The notes beneath the pieces are model-generated. The model was not told the DNA's origin, did not search any database, and worked only from the letters and a program-made list of their open reading frames with translations. Source: Clostridia bacterium (lineage in GTDB: Bacteria; Bacillota; Clostridia; Oscillospirales; CAG-272). From it: DNA of 12,718 nucleotides. Where the stretch lies: NCBI GenBank assembly GCA_017407375.1, contig JAFQWT010000086.1, positions 1 to 12,718 of the forward strand, given 5' to 3'. Positions 6,763-12,291 of the stretch are shown here, in pieces. Every line of letters begins with the position of its first letter. The first letter of the stretch is position 1. A program made the position numbers and the translations under genes.

Positions 6763-6794
6763 GTGGAGGATATATTCTTTTCGAGGTGCATTCT

Positions 6795-8258
6795 ATGGAA
6801 AACAAGAAAAACGGCTTTGCCAGCGGGATCGGCTTTGTGCTTTCGGCCGCGGGCTCGGCCATCGGCCTTGGGAACCTTTGGGCCTTCCCTTACAAAGCAG
6901 CCAAGGGCGGCGGTGCTGCCTTCGTGCTTCTTTACATCATCTGCGTGCTGCTCATCGGCGTTGTCACGATGCTGTGTGAGTTCCACATCGGCCGCCGTGC
7001 CGCGGCCAACCCCGTCACGGCGTACAAGCGCATCCACAAGAACGTCGGCTGGTTCGGTCTTGTCGGCGTGGCGATCCCCGCCTTTATCATCTGCTATTAC
7101 TCGGTGCTCGGCGGCTATACCGTCAAGTACACCCTCAACTCCTTCACGGGCAACGCGGGGATCCTCCCCACCTTCTCGACCAACGTCGGTGAGGTGATCC
7201 TCTACACCGCGATCTTTGCGGTGCTGGCGCTCGTCATCATTATGGGCGGCGTCAAGGACGGCATTGAGCGGATGTCCAAGATCCTGATGCCCCTCCTCTT
7301 TCTCATCCTCCTTGGCGTGGCGGTCTATTCGCTCTGCCTTGGGGACGGTGTGCGGGAGGGCCTCAACTTCTACCTGAATCCCGATTTCTCGGCCGTCACC
7401 TTCTCCACCGTCCTTGCCGCCATGGGCCAGGCCTTCTTCTCGCTCTCGCTCGGCATGGGCACCATGATCTCGTACGGCTCCTACACGGGCAAGGAGATCA
7501 ACACGGTGAAGTCCACCGCCATGATCTGCATCTTCGATACTCTCGTGGCGCTCCTTGCGGGCCTTGCCGTCTTTCCCGCGGTCGCCCACTTTGACCCCTC
7601 GCTCCTTAAGGATGCCCAGGGCGTCGGTCTTATGTTCAGCATCCTGCCCGAGGTCTTCGGCTCGATGGGGGCTGTCGGCCAGGTCGTTTCCTTCCTCTTC
7701 TTTGCGATGGTCGCCATTGCGGCGCTCACCTCGGTCGTCTCGCTTGTGGAGGTCGTCACCCAGCTCATCCTCCAGCGCTTCCGCGTGTCCCGCCGCCGTG
7801 CCGCCCTCGGTGTGACGCTTGTCTGCTTTGCCGTTTCGATCCCCGTCGGTATCTCGCTCGGGCGTGTCGGCATTGTGGGTGAGGCGGGAATTTCGGTCTT
7901 CGGTATGGACCTTCTGACCTTCTTTGATGAGGTCACCAACACCGTCCTGATGCCCGCCTCCGCCTTCTTTGCCTGCCTTGTCATCGGCTGGTTTATCGGC
8001 CCGCGCGATGCCATGCGGGAGATGGAGGACAGCGGCACGCGCCTCGGCTTCCTCAAAAAGATATTTCCCGCCATGGTGCGCTTTGTCACCCCTGCCCTCA
8101 TCCTGGTGGTGGAGGTCGGCGGCGTCATCTCCAAGATCCGCGCGGGGCAGTGGTTTGTCGTGGTGGCGGCGTACGCCCTTGTCGGCCTTGCCGCGGCGGC
8201 CTACTTCCTCTTTTTCAAAAAGCAAGAGACCGGCACGAACGCTGACGAGACCCTCTGA
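6795..8258 (+). CDS. Neurotransmitter:sodium symporter (NSS) family transporter
   Basis: This 487-residue membrane protein has the LeuT fold and probably imports an amino acid or similar small solute with sodium. TM1 carries the family signature SAAGSAIGLGNLWAFPY (residues 17-33) followed by KAAKGGGAAF. TM6 shows FFSLSLGMGTMISYGSY, matching the unwound substrate-binding helix of LeuT-type proteins. About eleven to twelve hydrophobic helices can be read, with a short charged C-terminus. The extracellular-gate arginine of LeuT (R30) is alanine here (A30). The start at ATG 6795 is preferred over the GTG at 6786 because that GTG is part of the ribosome binding site GAGGTG (6783-6788), 6 nt before the ATG. 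It is a single-gene unit with its own promoter and terminator. The substrate cannot be told from sequence. Confidence 0.93.
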   Translation: MENKKNGFASGIGFVLSAAGSAIGLGNLWAFPYKAAKGGGAAFVLLYIICVLLIGVVTMLCEFHIGRRAAANPVTAYKRIHKNVGWFGLVGVAIPAFIICYYSVLGGYTVKYTLNSFTGNAGILPTFSTNVGEVILYTAIFAVLALVIIMGGVKDGIERMSKILMPLLFLILLGVAVYSLCLGDGVREGLNFYLNPDFSAVTFSTVLAAMGQAFFSLSLGMGTMISYGSYTGKEINTVKSTAMICIFDTLVALLAGLAVFPAVAHFDPSLLKDAQGVGLMFSILPEVFGSMGAVGQVVSFLFFAMVAIAALTSVVSLVEVVTQLILQRFRVSRRRAALGVTLVCFAVSIPVGISLGRVGIVGEAGISVFGMDLLTFFDEVTNTVLMPASAFFACLVIGWFIGPRDAMREMEDSGTRLGFLKKIFPAMVRFVTPALILVVEVGGVISKIRAGQWFVVVAAYALVGLAAAAYFLFFKKQETGTNADETL

Positions 8259-8262
8259 AGTC

Positions 8263-8287
8263 AAAAGGGAGCCAACGGCTCCCTTTT
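8263..8287 (+). terminator. Intrinsic terminator of the NSS transporter gene
   Basis: Stem AAAAGGGAGCC (8263-8273), loop AAC, GGCTCCCTTTT (8277-8287), then a further T-rich stretch to 8295. It begins 5 bases after the transporter stop. The core GGAGCC-AAC-GGCTCC recurs at 10872 and, with a 4-base loop, at 12245. Confidence 0.9.
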
Positions 8288-8296
8288 CCTTTTTTG

Positions 8297-8341
8297 CCTT
8301 GCATAAATCCACTTTTTGCAAAGCGCAAGGATAAGAAGTGG
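8297..8341. other. Two interleaved inverted repeats upstream of the nagB promoter
   Basis: CCTTGC (8297-8302) pairs with GCAAGG (8325-8330), and CCACTT (8309-8314) pairs with AAGTGG (8336-8341). The pairs interlock, as in an H-type pseudoknot, or they could be two overlapping operators. They end 3 bases before the nagB -35 box. Short stems of this kind can arise by chance. Confidence 0.3.
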
Positions 8342-8344
8342 CAA

Positions 8345-8373
8345 TTTACTTTTCTTGGCGCGTGCGGTATAAT
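8345..8373 (+). promoter_or_regulatory. Promoter of the nagB-like gene
   Basis: TTTACT (8345-8350), a 17-bp spacer and a consensus TATAAT (8368-8373) lie about 30 bases before the start codon. Confidence 0.7.
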
Positions 8374-8402
8374 GAAGGTAGAACACAAAAAAGGAGAACG
8401 CT

Positions 8403-9161
8403 ATGAAGACCTTTACCGTAGATAAGCTGACCGTCAAGATCGAAAAGAGCCGCACCGCCATGGGCGCCCTCGCCGCCGCCGAGATCTCCGCAAGGATCCG
8501 CGCCCTGCTTTCGGAGCGGGAGTACATCAACATGATCTTTGCCGCCGCCCCCTCGCAGAACGAGGTGTTGGCCTCGCTCGTTGCCGACAAGTCAATCGAC
8601 TGGACGCGTGTCAACGCCTTCCATATGGATGAGTACATCGGCCTTCCGAAGGAGGCCCCCCAGCGCTTTGGCAACTTCCTTTCCGAGCACATCTTCTCGC
8701 TCGTGCCCTTCCGCTCGGTCAATTACATCGACTCCTCGAATGAGGCCGAGGCCGAGTGCCGCCGCTACACCGCCCTTCTGGAAAAGTACCCTACCGACAT
8801 CGTGGTCATGGGCATCGGTGAGAACGGCCACATCGCCTTCAACGACCCCGGCGTTGCCGACTTTAACGACCCCGTGGCCATCAAGCCCGCGAAGCTCGAT
8901 GACGTCTGCCGTATGCAGCAGGTGCATGACGGTTGCTTCTCCTCGATCAACGAGGTGCCGACTCACGCCTTCACCCTCACCTGCCCGACCCTCGTGAAGG
9001 CGACCTACAAGTTCTGCATCGTCCCCGCCCCCACCAAGGCCGCAGCCGTGGCCGCCATGCTCCGGGGCCCCATCACGGACGCATGCCCCGCGACCCTTCT
9101 CCGCACGGTGGAGGGAGCGACGCTCTATCTGGAGCCCGACTCCGCCTCCTCGCTTGTGTAA
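8403..9161 (+). CDS. NagB-like glucosamine-6-phosphate deaminase/isomerase family protein
   Basis: NagB enzymes convert glucosamine-6-phosphate to fructose-6-phosphate plus ammonia. They share a fold with 6-phosphogluconolactonase. The 252-residue protein has the usual length and the family landmarks: FHMDEYIGLP with Asp76 (E. coli D72), the phosphate-loop region AAAPSQNEVL, and GIGENGHIAFNDP (137-149). The ring-opening histidine His143 is present. The E. coli catalytic base D141 is Asn141 here and E148 is Asp148. The same ENGH...NDP pattern occurs, as I recall, in a large set of Firmicutes and Bacteroidetes homologues, so this is probably a subfamily and not a dead enzyme. A different amino-sugar phosphate or phosphosugar substrate is possible. 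The ribosome binding site AAGGAG (8391-8396) lies 6 nt before the ATG. No nagA or sugar transporter is adjacent. Confidence 0.85.
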   Translation: MKTFTVDKLTVKIEKSRTAMGALAAAEISARIRALLSEREYINMIFAAAPSQNEVLASLVADKSIDWTRVNAFHMDEYIGLPKEAPQRFGNFLSEHIFSLVPFRSVNYIDSSNEAEAECRRYTALLEKYPTDIVVMGIGENGHIAFNDPGVADFNDPVAIKPAKLDDVCRMQQVHDGCFSSINEVPTHAFTLTCPTLVKATYKFCIVPAPTKAAAVAAMLRGPITDACPATLLRTVEGATLYLEPDSASSLV

Positions 9162-9165
9162 ATTC

Positions 9166-9280
9166 CGCAATACGTCATTGCGCCTGCGATACTCGGCTTG
9201 GCGTATTGTTATACGCCTGCGCCTGTGTTTCTCGGTGCGCCTAGTCTTGCGAAATTTTCACGGCGCGAGGGCTTTGCGCT
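9166..9280. repeat. Hairpin- and repeat-rich spacer after nagB
   Basis: It contains the hairpins CGCAAT-ACGTC-ATTGCG (9166-9182) and GGCGTAT-TGTT-ATACGCC (9200-9217). GCGCCTG at 9180 and at 9220 begin an imperfect 17-base direct repeat ending in CTCGG. CAATACG (9168-9174) also matches CGTATTG (9202-9208) in inverted orientation. No coding signal is seen. It may be a decayed intergenic repeat or part of the nagB 3' end. Confidence 0.45.
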
Positions 9281-9286
9281 CTGCAT

Positions 9287-9320
9287 AAAAAAGAGAGTCA
9301 CACACGTGACTCTCTTTTTT
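9287..9320. terminator. Bidirectional terminator between nagB and the ECF S-component gene
   Basis: A perfect 15-bp stem: A6 plus GAGAGTCAC (9287-9301), loop ACAC, GTGACTCTC plus T6 (9306-9320). With A and T runs on both sides it can serve both convergent genes. The S-component stop begins 8 bases further on. Confidence 0.92.
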
Positions 9321-9328
9321 CGTTTTAC

Positions 9329-9913
9329 TTATCGCTTTTTCCAAAGCTCCGTTACACGGAGAAGCACGGGGCTCAGGATCACGTTGACGAGCAGCTCAAA
9401 GACGAAGTTCAGTCCGACAAAGGCGATCATCAGGTAGGCAAAGACCGAGTATCCCTCGCCCGCGGCACCCGAGGACACGGTGTCCATAAAGAAGATAAGA
9501 CAGCCGATGAGGAAGATGCCCGTGTTAACGACGGGTGCGACCACGGCGCTCACCACCATGGCAGCGTAGCGGTTTTTCCCCTCAAGGAGCTTGTAGACAA
9601 GGCCCGCGCAAAGGCCTGCGGCCACACCCTTCACCAGCACAGTCACCACGGTGCCGAAGACGTTGAGACCAAACCAGAACGCGGCGTCCGCCGTCAGGAA
9701 AAAGACAAGGCCGGAAACACCGCCGAGCCACGCGCCGACCCACGGCCCGAGCAAGGCCGCGCCCAGCACCACGGGGACGAGGGTCAGGGAGATTGAGGCA
9801 AGGCCGCCGATCTTGATAAAGCCGCCGAAATAAGAAAGCACGGCGACAAGCGCGGTGAGGAGCGCCGTCAGCACCAGCGTTTCGGTCTGCGGCTTGGTTC
9901 TTCTTGCTTGCAT
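9329..9913 (-). CDS. ECF transporter S component, substrate unknown
   Basis: This 194-residue membrane protein has about six helices and reads as the substrate-capturing S subunit of an energy-coupling factor vitamin transporter. The N-terminal LVLTALLTALVAVLSYFGG, then ISLTLVPVVLGAALLGPWVGAWLG and later PVVNTGIFLIGCLIFF, are typical of the broad ECF S-component family that includes folate and pantothenate importers. It would recruit a shared EcfAA'T module encoded elsewhere. The start at ATG 9913 is preferred over the upstream GTG at 9922, because that GTG belongs to the ribosome binding site GAGGTG, 6 nt before the ATG. The gene diverges from riboswitch-controlled thiT, but its own short leader shows no riboswitch, so its ligand need not be thiamine-related. 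Confidence 0.85.
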   Translation of the reverse strand: MQARRTKPQTETLVLTALLTALVAVLSYFGGFIKIGGLASISLTLVPVVLGAALLGPWVGAWLGGVSGLVFFLTADAAFWFGLNVFGTVVTVLVKGVAAGLCAGLVYKLLEGKNRYAAMVVSAVVAPVVNTGIFLIGCLIFFMDTVSSGAAGEGYSVFAYLMIAFVGLNFVFELLVNVILSPVLLRVTELWKKR

Positions 9914-9941
9914 GGGAGTCACCTCAAAAAACTTTTTTTAC

Positions 9942-9970
9942 AGTATAGCACCCGGGGCGGAAAAAGTCAA
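9942..9970 (-). promoter_or_regulatory. Promoter of the ECF S-component gene
   Basis: On the minus strand, TTGACT (plus-strand 9965-9970), a 17-bp spacer and TATACT (9942-9947) with an extended TGC before it, about 30 bases upstream of the start codon. The 12-mer GTGCTATACTGT around the -10 box is repeated exactly in the divergent thiT promoter. Confidence 0.85.
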
Positions 9971-9989
9971 GAAAAATTTGCAAAAAACC

Positions 9990-10018
9990 TTGACAACGGC
10001 GCGCCCCCGTGCTATACT
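9990..10018 (+). promoter_or_regulatory. Promoter of the TPP riboswitch-thiT unit
   Basis: Consensus TTGACA (9990-9995), a 17-bp spacer and TATACT (10013-10018) preceded by TGC. The transcript would start around 10025, just before the riboswitch. Confidence 0.9.
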
Positions 10019-10039
10019 GTTGCCATAAAAACCGTGCAG

Positions 10040-10122
10040 AAGTCAGGGGTGCCCCTCGGGGCTGAGATGGCGAGAGCCGAACCCTTCACCTGATCCGGAT
10101 CATGCCGGCGTAGGGAGATTTC
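10040..10122 (+). promoter_or_regulatory. TPP riboswitch (THI-box) aptamer
   Basis: The conserved parts of the thiamine pyrophosphate aptamer are all present in order: GGGGTGCCC (10047-10055), CTGAGA (10063-10068), ACCCTT (10081-10086), ACCTGATCCGGAT (10088-10100) and ATGCCGGCGTAGGGA (10102-10116). The closing stem P1 is GAAGTC (10040-10045) with GATTTC (10117-10122), with one G-U pair. P3 is short. Binding of TPP is expected to switch off expression of the thiamine importer downstream. Confidence 0.97.
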
Positions 10123-10137
10123 CGAGCGCTCAGACTG

Positions 10138-10193
10138 CCGAAAGTGAGCCACACGGAGATTTCCGTGTGGCTTTTAAATTTACTTTCGGAGGT
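10138..10193 (+). promoter_or_regulatory. Riboswitch expression platform: terminator-like hairpin nested in a stem that covers the thiT ribosome binding site
   Basis: The inner hairpin AGCCACACGGA (10147-10157), loop GATT, TCCGTGTGGCT (10162-10172) is followed only by a short T run (to 10175), so it would be a weak terminator. An outer 8-bp stem pairs CCGAAAGT (10138-10145) with ACTTTCGG (10182-10189), whose last two bases are part of the ribosome binding site GGAGGT (10188-10193). The fold could therefore control translation initiation as well as, or instead of, transcription. Confidence 0.65.
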
Positions 10194-10200
10194 CATCTCT

Positions 10201-10785
10201 ATGCACCGTACCCGTGTCCGCGCGCTCTGTGAGAGCGCCATTATGCTCGCGCTTGCCGTGGCCCTCAGCTACGTTAAGCTCTTCCAGCTGCCGTTTGACG
10301 GCTCGATCACCCTCTTTTCGATGCTCCCCATCTGCCTCATTGCGATCAAGTGGGGGCTCTCGTGGGGGCTTGGCACCGCCTTCTGCTATTCCTGGTTCCA
10401 GATCCTGCAGGGCGGCGTCTTCGCCTGGGGACTGACCCCCGGGATGCTCGTGGCTTCGCTTTTCCTTGACTATCTCCTTGCCTTCACCGTCCTCGGCCTT
10501 GCGGGCCTCTTCCGCCGCCACGGTACCCTCGGCATGGTGGCGGGCGTGGCCCTGGTGTGCGCGCTCCGCTTCCTTGTCCACTTTATCGCGGGCGTGGTCC
10601 TTTGGGCCAACCTTGAGGAATTCGTCGCCTTCGGCCATGAGTGGGTCGGCCGTCCGTGGCTCTATTCGCTCTGCTATAATGGCGTCTATATGCTGCCCGA
10701 GACGGTCTCGACCACCCTTGCCGCCTTCTTCCTCTTCCGTCTCCCCCAGCTCCGCCCGTATCTTTTGCCCGTCAAGGGAAAGTGA
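10201..10785 (+). CDS. thiT: ThiT, thiamine-specific S component of an ECF transporter
   Basis: ThiT binds thiamine and its phosphates with high affinity and delivers them through a shared ECF energising module. The 194-residue protein has six predicted helices. Thiamine-site residues known from Lactococcus ThiT have counterparts here: HFIAGVVLW supplies His127 and Trp135 (spaced as H125 and W133), and YSLCYNGVY supplies Tyr155 and Asn160 (spaced as Y146 and N151). An acidic Asp90 lies in LDYLLAF, where Glu84 is expected. The start at 10201 has GGAGGT (10188-10193) 7 nt upstream. A longer frame reaching back to 10144 would run through the riboswitch hairpin and is rejected. The gene is monocistronic and ends before a strong terminator. 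Confidence 0.95.
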   Translation: MHRTRVRALCESAIMLALAVALSYVKLFQLPFDGSITLFSMLPICLIAIKWGLSWGLGTAFCYSWFQILQGGVFAWGLTPGMLVASLFLDYLLAFTVLGLAGLFRRHGTLGMVAGVALVCALRFLVHFIAGVVLWANLEEFVAFGHEWVGRPWLYSLCYNGVYMLPETVSTTLAAFFLFRLPQLRPYLLPVKGK

Positions 10786-10829
10786 CCCCATCCCCACGGA
10801 AACCTCTCTTTCGGCAAGGTTTTCTTTAC

Positions 10830-10857
10830 AAAAAAGCCGCCCTTGGGCGGCTTTTTT
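10830..10857 (+). terminator. Intrinsic terminator of thiT
   Basis: A6 plus GCCGCCC (10830-10842), loop TT, GGGCGGC plus T6 (10845-10857). The perfect 13-bp stem starts 45 bases after the thiT stop. Confidence 0.92.
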
Positions 10858-10871
10858 GTTGTTGCCAAAAG

Positions 10872-10898
10872 AAAAAGGAGCCAACGGCTCCTTTTTTT
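10872..10898 (-). terminator. Terminator of larA (recurrent GGAGCC/GGCTCC type)
   Basis: AAAAAGGAGCC (10872-10882), loop AAC, GGCTCCTTTTT (10886-10896) with T continuing to 10898. It sits 6 bases beyond the larA stop. It is symmetric, so it can also back up the thiT terminator. The core is identical to the one at 8268-8282. Confidence 0.9.
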
Positions 10899-10903
10899 GT
10901 GTG

Positions 10904-12154
10904 TTATTCCTCGGCCAGGGGGAGCGTGGCGCCGCCAAAGGGCATCGCCAGCACTGTGGCGCCCGCGCCGTATTTTGTGAGCGCGAGGTCAAGGGCCTCC
11001 TGGGCGCTCCTTCGGGGCGTGAGGAAAATGCGGCGGACAAGCGTATCCGGAAGCTCGCTCACAAGGTCGATCGCGGCGTTCTGCAGCACCATGGCAATGG
11101 CCGCCGCCTTGTGACCGCCGAGGCGGAATTCCCTATGAATACGCTCGATCATCGACTCGGCCGTGGGGGCAGCGAGGAGCCACTCCTCAAAGGTCTTGCT
11201 TCCAAGCCCCTCGGGGCACGCCCCGATCAGAACGATCGTGCCGCCGCGCTTGACGGCGTGCTTGGCGTTGTCAAGCGCCTTTTGCACCTGATAGAGATTG
11301 GCGTCCTTCGGTGCGCCGCCCTGCGAGACCAGCACGACGTCGGCCCGTGCGGGGATCGGCTTGCGGTACATCTTGTCAAGATAGGCACAGCCGTCCCGAT
11401 GCGCGGCGATGACGTCGCCCGCCACGGCATACACGATGTGCTTGTGCTCGTCAAGCACCACGTTGACGATGTAATCGACGCCCGTGATCGCGCCCGCCTC
11501 CTCAATGTCCTCGCGGATCGGGTTGCCCTCCAGGCGCCCCGCGCAGGCCGTCTCCTCGACCATACGGCGGTGGTTGATCCCGATCGCTGCGGGGGTGGAA
11601 ACGCCGGGCATGATCGCCTTGGCGCCGCCCGAGTAGCCCGCGAAATAATGGAATTCAATGTTGCCCGTGCAGATGCGGACGTCGGCCTCGGCCACCGTGC
11701 GGGTGATGTCCACCGGCGTTCCCGCCGAGGTCACGCCCAGGCGCACGCAGTCGTCGGGGTCCGAGTCCACACAGCGGACGGTCGAGAACACCTCGTCACC
11801 GACAAGGCGGCGCCTCTCCTCCTCGGTATGCTTGCGGTGAGAGCCGAGGGCGAACACCACAGTGACGTCCTCGGCGCGGCAGCCCGCCGCAAAAAGCTCT
11901 CTGAGGATCTCGGGCAGGATCTCATGACTGGGGACGGGGCGGGAAATGTCACTCGCGATAATGGCGATCCTTTGCCCCGCACGGACCAGCGCCCCGAGGC
12001 GCGGCGCTCCGATCGGGTGTGCGAGCGCGTATCGCACCGCCTCACGCCCCGTGCGCTCGTGCGTCATCTCGTTGGCGGTAAGCACGCCCAAAAGCTGCCC
12101 GTCGGGAACCGTGACCACCTCGTCCCGCGTTCCGTAGCCAAAGGATAATTGCAT
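10904..12154 (-). CDS. larA: LarA-family nickel-pincer lactate racemase
   Basis: LarA interconverts D- and L-lactate using a nickel-pincer nucleotide covalently bound to a lysine. The family also includes racemases and epimerases of other 2-hydroxyacids. The 416-residue protein is near the usual 420-430. The catalytic set of Lactobacillus LarA (H108, H174, K184, H200) has exact counterparts with conserved spacing: His106 in GSHRKHT, His169 and the cofactor lysine Lys179 in EFHYFAGYSGGAK, and His195 in INHRRM. SDISRPVPSHEILP (68-81) is the N-terminal active-site loop. The start at 12154 is chosen for GAGGA just upstream; a start 12 codons earlier lacks one. The cofactor genes larB, larC and larE are not in the window. 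Fold and cofactor are sure. The lactate substrate is likely, not proven. Confidence 0.9.
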   Translation of the reverse strand: MQLSFGYGTRDEVVTVPDGQLLGVLTANEMTHERTGREAVRYALAHPIGAPRLGALVRAGQRIAIIASDISRPVPSHEILPEILRELFAAGCRAEDVTVVFALGSHRKHTEEERRRLVGDEVFSTVRCVDSDPDDCVRLGVTSAGTPVDITRTVAEADVRICTGNIEFHYFAGYSGGAKAIMPGVSTPAAIGINHRRMVEETACAGRLEGNPIREDIEEAGAITGVDYIVNVVLDEHKHIVYAVAGDVIAAHRDGCAYLDKMYRKPIPARADVVLVSQGGAPKDANLYQVQKALDNAKHAVKRGGTIVLIGACPEGLGSKTFEEWLLAAPTAESMIERIHREFRLGGHKAAAIAMVLQNAAIDLVSELPDTLVRRIFLTPRRSAQEALDLALTKYGAGATVLAMPFGGATLPLAEE

Positions 12155-12188
12155 AGTCGATCCTCGCCTTCTCTTGTTTTCTATCACC

Positions 12189-12217
12189 ATTATACCACCG
12201 CCCTGCCCGTTTTACAA
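12189..12217 (-). promoter_or_regulatory. Promoter of larA
   Basis: On the minus strand, TTGTAA (plus-strand 12212-12217), a 17-bp spacer and a consensus TATAAT (12189-12194), about 35 bases before the start codon. Confidence 0.75.
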
Positions 12218-12244
12218 TAAAAACTTTCCACCGCCGCAGAAAAG

Positions 12245-12270
12245 AAAAAGGAGCCAAACGGCTCCTTTTT
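12245..12270 (-). terminator. Terminator of ppdK (recurrent GGAGCC/GGCTCC type)
   Basis: AAAAAGGAGCC (12245-12255), loop AAAC, GGCTCCTTTTT (12260-12270). It lies 21 bases beyond the ppdK stop and differs from the other two copies only by one extra loop base at the core. It separates ppdK from the larA promoter. Confidence 0.9.
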
Positions 12271-12291
12271 CTTTGGGTTATGCTGTGGCCC

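Noticed and set aside
6744..8321. Long open frame on the minus strand opposite the NSS transporter
   Set aside because: Highly charged, low-complexity translation typical of an antisense reading of a membrane protein gene. It also runs through the transporter's terminator.
10144..10200. 19-codon N-terminal extension of thiT
   Set aside because: It would start at a GTG inside the riboswitch platform without a ribosome binding site, while ATG 10201 has GGAGGT at ideal distance and matches the family start.
10466..12148. 560-codon open frame on the plus strand across thiT, two terminators and larA
   Set aside because: It crosses two strong terminators and is antisense to larA, whose catalytic residues are all in place. 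No start signal is present.
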